Assembly (NCBI RefSeq): GCF_002407185.1
Contig: NZ_CP023563.1
Span: 2,976,001-3,040,000 of the forward strand
Source of the DNA: Brachybacterium vulturis
GTDB taxonomy: Bacteria > Actinomycetota > Actinomycetes > Actinomycetales > Dermabacteraceae
Reading direction: 5' to 3'
Length of the DNA: 64,000 nucleotides
Shown here: positions 63,373 through 64,000 of the stretch, in pieces
Position numbering within the stretch: the stretch's first letter is position 1
Layout: each line of letters starts with the position of its first letter
Made by a program: the position numbers and the translations under genes
Notes under the pieces: generated by a model
What the model saw: only the letters and a program-made list of their open reading frames with translations
Told to the model about the DNA's origin: nothing
Databases searched by the model: none

Positions 63373-64000
63373 ATGTCCGATGTCATCGCCGGCCGTATCG
63401 AGCTGCTCCATCCCCTCGCCCGGGGCGCCTCGGGCTCCCTGTGGCGTGCGATCGACCGCCGGTACGGAGCGGTCTGCGCGGCCAAGGTGATGCGTCAGCG
63501 CGACGGCGCCGACGTGCTGCGCTTCGTGCGCGAGCAGACGGTCGGCTCCGCGCAGGGCCTGGGACGCCACCCGCACCTGCTGCCTCCGTACACCTGGGTC
63601 GCGGAGGACGACACGATCGTGCTGGTGATGCCGCTGGTCCATGGCGGCACCCTCGCCGGGGTCCTCGCCGAGCACGGTGCGCTGTCCCCCTCGCTGGTCG
63701 CGCAGCTGCTGCGCCAGCTGCTGGACGCGCTCGCGGCGATGCACGAATCGCACTGGGTCCATCGCGACCTCAAGCCCGCGAACCTGCTGCTGGAGGCCAC
63801 CGGCGACGGCGCCCCGCACCTGCTGCTGGCCGACTTCGGGATCGCGCTGCACGAGACCGATGTGCGGCTGACGGAGACCGGCTTCGCCCACGGCACCCCC
63901 GGGTTCATGGCCCCGGAGATCCTCGAGGGGGCGGGCACCTCGGCCGCGCAGGACGTCTGGGCGGCCGCGGCCTGCGCGCTCGAGGCGCTGGGACCGCTGC
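63373..64000 (+). CDS. Ser/Thr protein kinase, N-terminal part (runs off the window)
   Basis: Partial, at least 209 residues. Glycine-rich loop LARGASGSLWRA, ATP Lys in CAAKVM, catalytic loop HRDLKPANLLL, metal loop ADFGIAL, and GTPGFMAPE of the activation segment: a Hanks-type kinase. Start ATG 63373; an in-frame ATG at 63361 lies inside a TAGCAT promoter hexamer. The C-terminal half, which would show any membrane or sensor domain, is outside the window. Confidence 0.93.
   Translation, partial: MSDVIAGRIELLHPLARGASGSLWRAIDRRYGAVCAAKVMRQRDGADVLRFVREQTVGSAQGLGRHPHLLPPYTWVAEDDTIVLVMPLVHGGTLAGVLAEHGALSPSLVAQLLRQLLDALAAMHESHWVHRDLKPANLLLEATGDGAPHLLLADFGIALHETDVRLTETGFAHGTPGFMAPEILEGAGTSAAQDVWAAAACALEALGPL

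Noticed and set aside
1..64000. mobile elements, prophage, tRNA and rRNA genes
   Set aside because: No transposase, integrase, phage or tRNA-like cloverleaf was recognised by eye; a covariance search for tRNAs would be decisive and was not possible.

Overview
The window is a chromosomal segment of a very GC-rich actinobacterium. The pointers are mycothiol genes, an HspR/HAIR-controlled dnaK operon, a 13E12-type HNH protein, frequent GTG starts and many apparently leaderless promoters. It looks like a Micrococcales member, most likely close to Brachybacterium/Dermabacteraceae; the genus is inference from gene style, not proven. I saw no rRNA, tRNA, insertion sequence, prophage or CRISPR array.

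Left part (1-10.8 kb): trpS and a LacI regulator on the minus strand, divergent from a maltodextrin-type ABC operon (binding protein, two permeases, GH13 glucosidase). Next come two tandem ATP-grasp ligases that may build a D-amino-acid peptidoglycan cross-bridge. Around 11-19 kb lie a translationally coupled glycosyltransferase / VTT membrane protein / glycosyltransferase operon, then dnaK-grpE-dnaJ-hspR on the minus strand with two HAIR operators.

Middle (19-39 kb): Bcr/CflA efflux, an AlkD-like repair protein, formamidase with FmdB, HIT, GNAT, a spermidine-synthase-like protein, and a lower-GC pair of secreted proteins (DUF6318 and PKD). A complete methylcitrate (propionate) operon under a GntR regulator follows, then DUF1989, an LldR-like regulator with lldD, ilvD, and a two-component system whose response regulator is broken by one extra C in a C7 tract.

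Right part (39-64 kb): a DUF222/HNH gene behind a cluster of DnaA-box-like 12-mers, a MshA-MshB fusion of mycothiol synthesis, an ADP-ribosylglycohydrolase/EEP pair, an M13 peptidase, and a TPP-riboswitch-controlled ECF transporter encoded in only two polypeptides. After these come a yeast-type cytosine deaminase, a minus-strand operon (mycothiol nitroreductase-like, rpiB, Nei, proline iminopeptidase), a heterodimeric ABC exporter with one dead ATP site, a membrane-anchored exported protein and the start of a Ser/Thr kinase.

Most of it is core metabolism. The most unusual items are the MshA-MshB fusion, the frameshifted regulator, the ATP-grasp pair, the GT-VTT-GT operon, the asymmetric ABC pair, and a dispersed repeat starting on stop codons.
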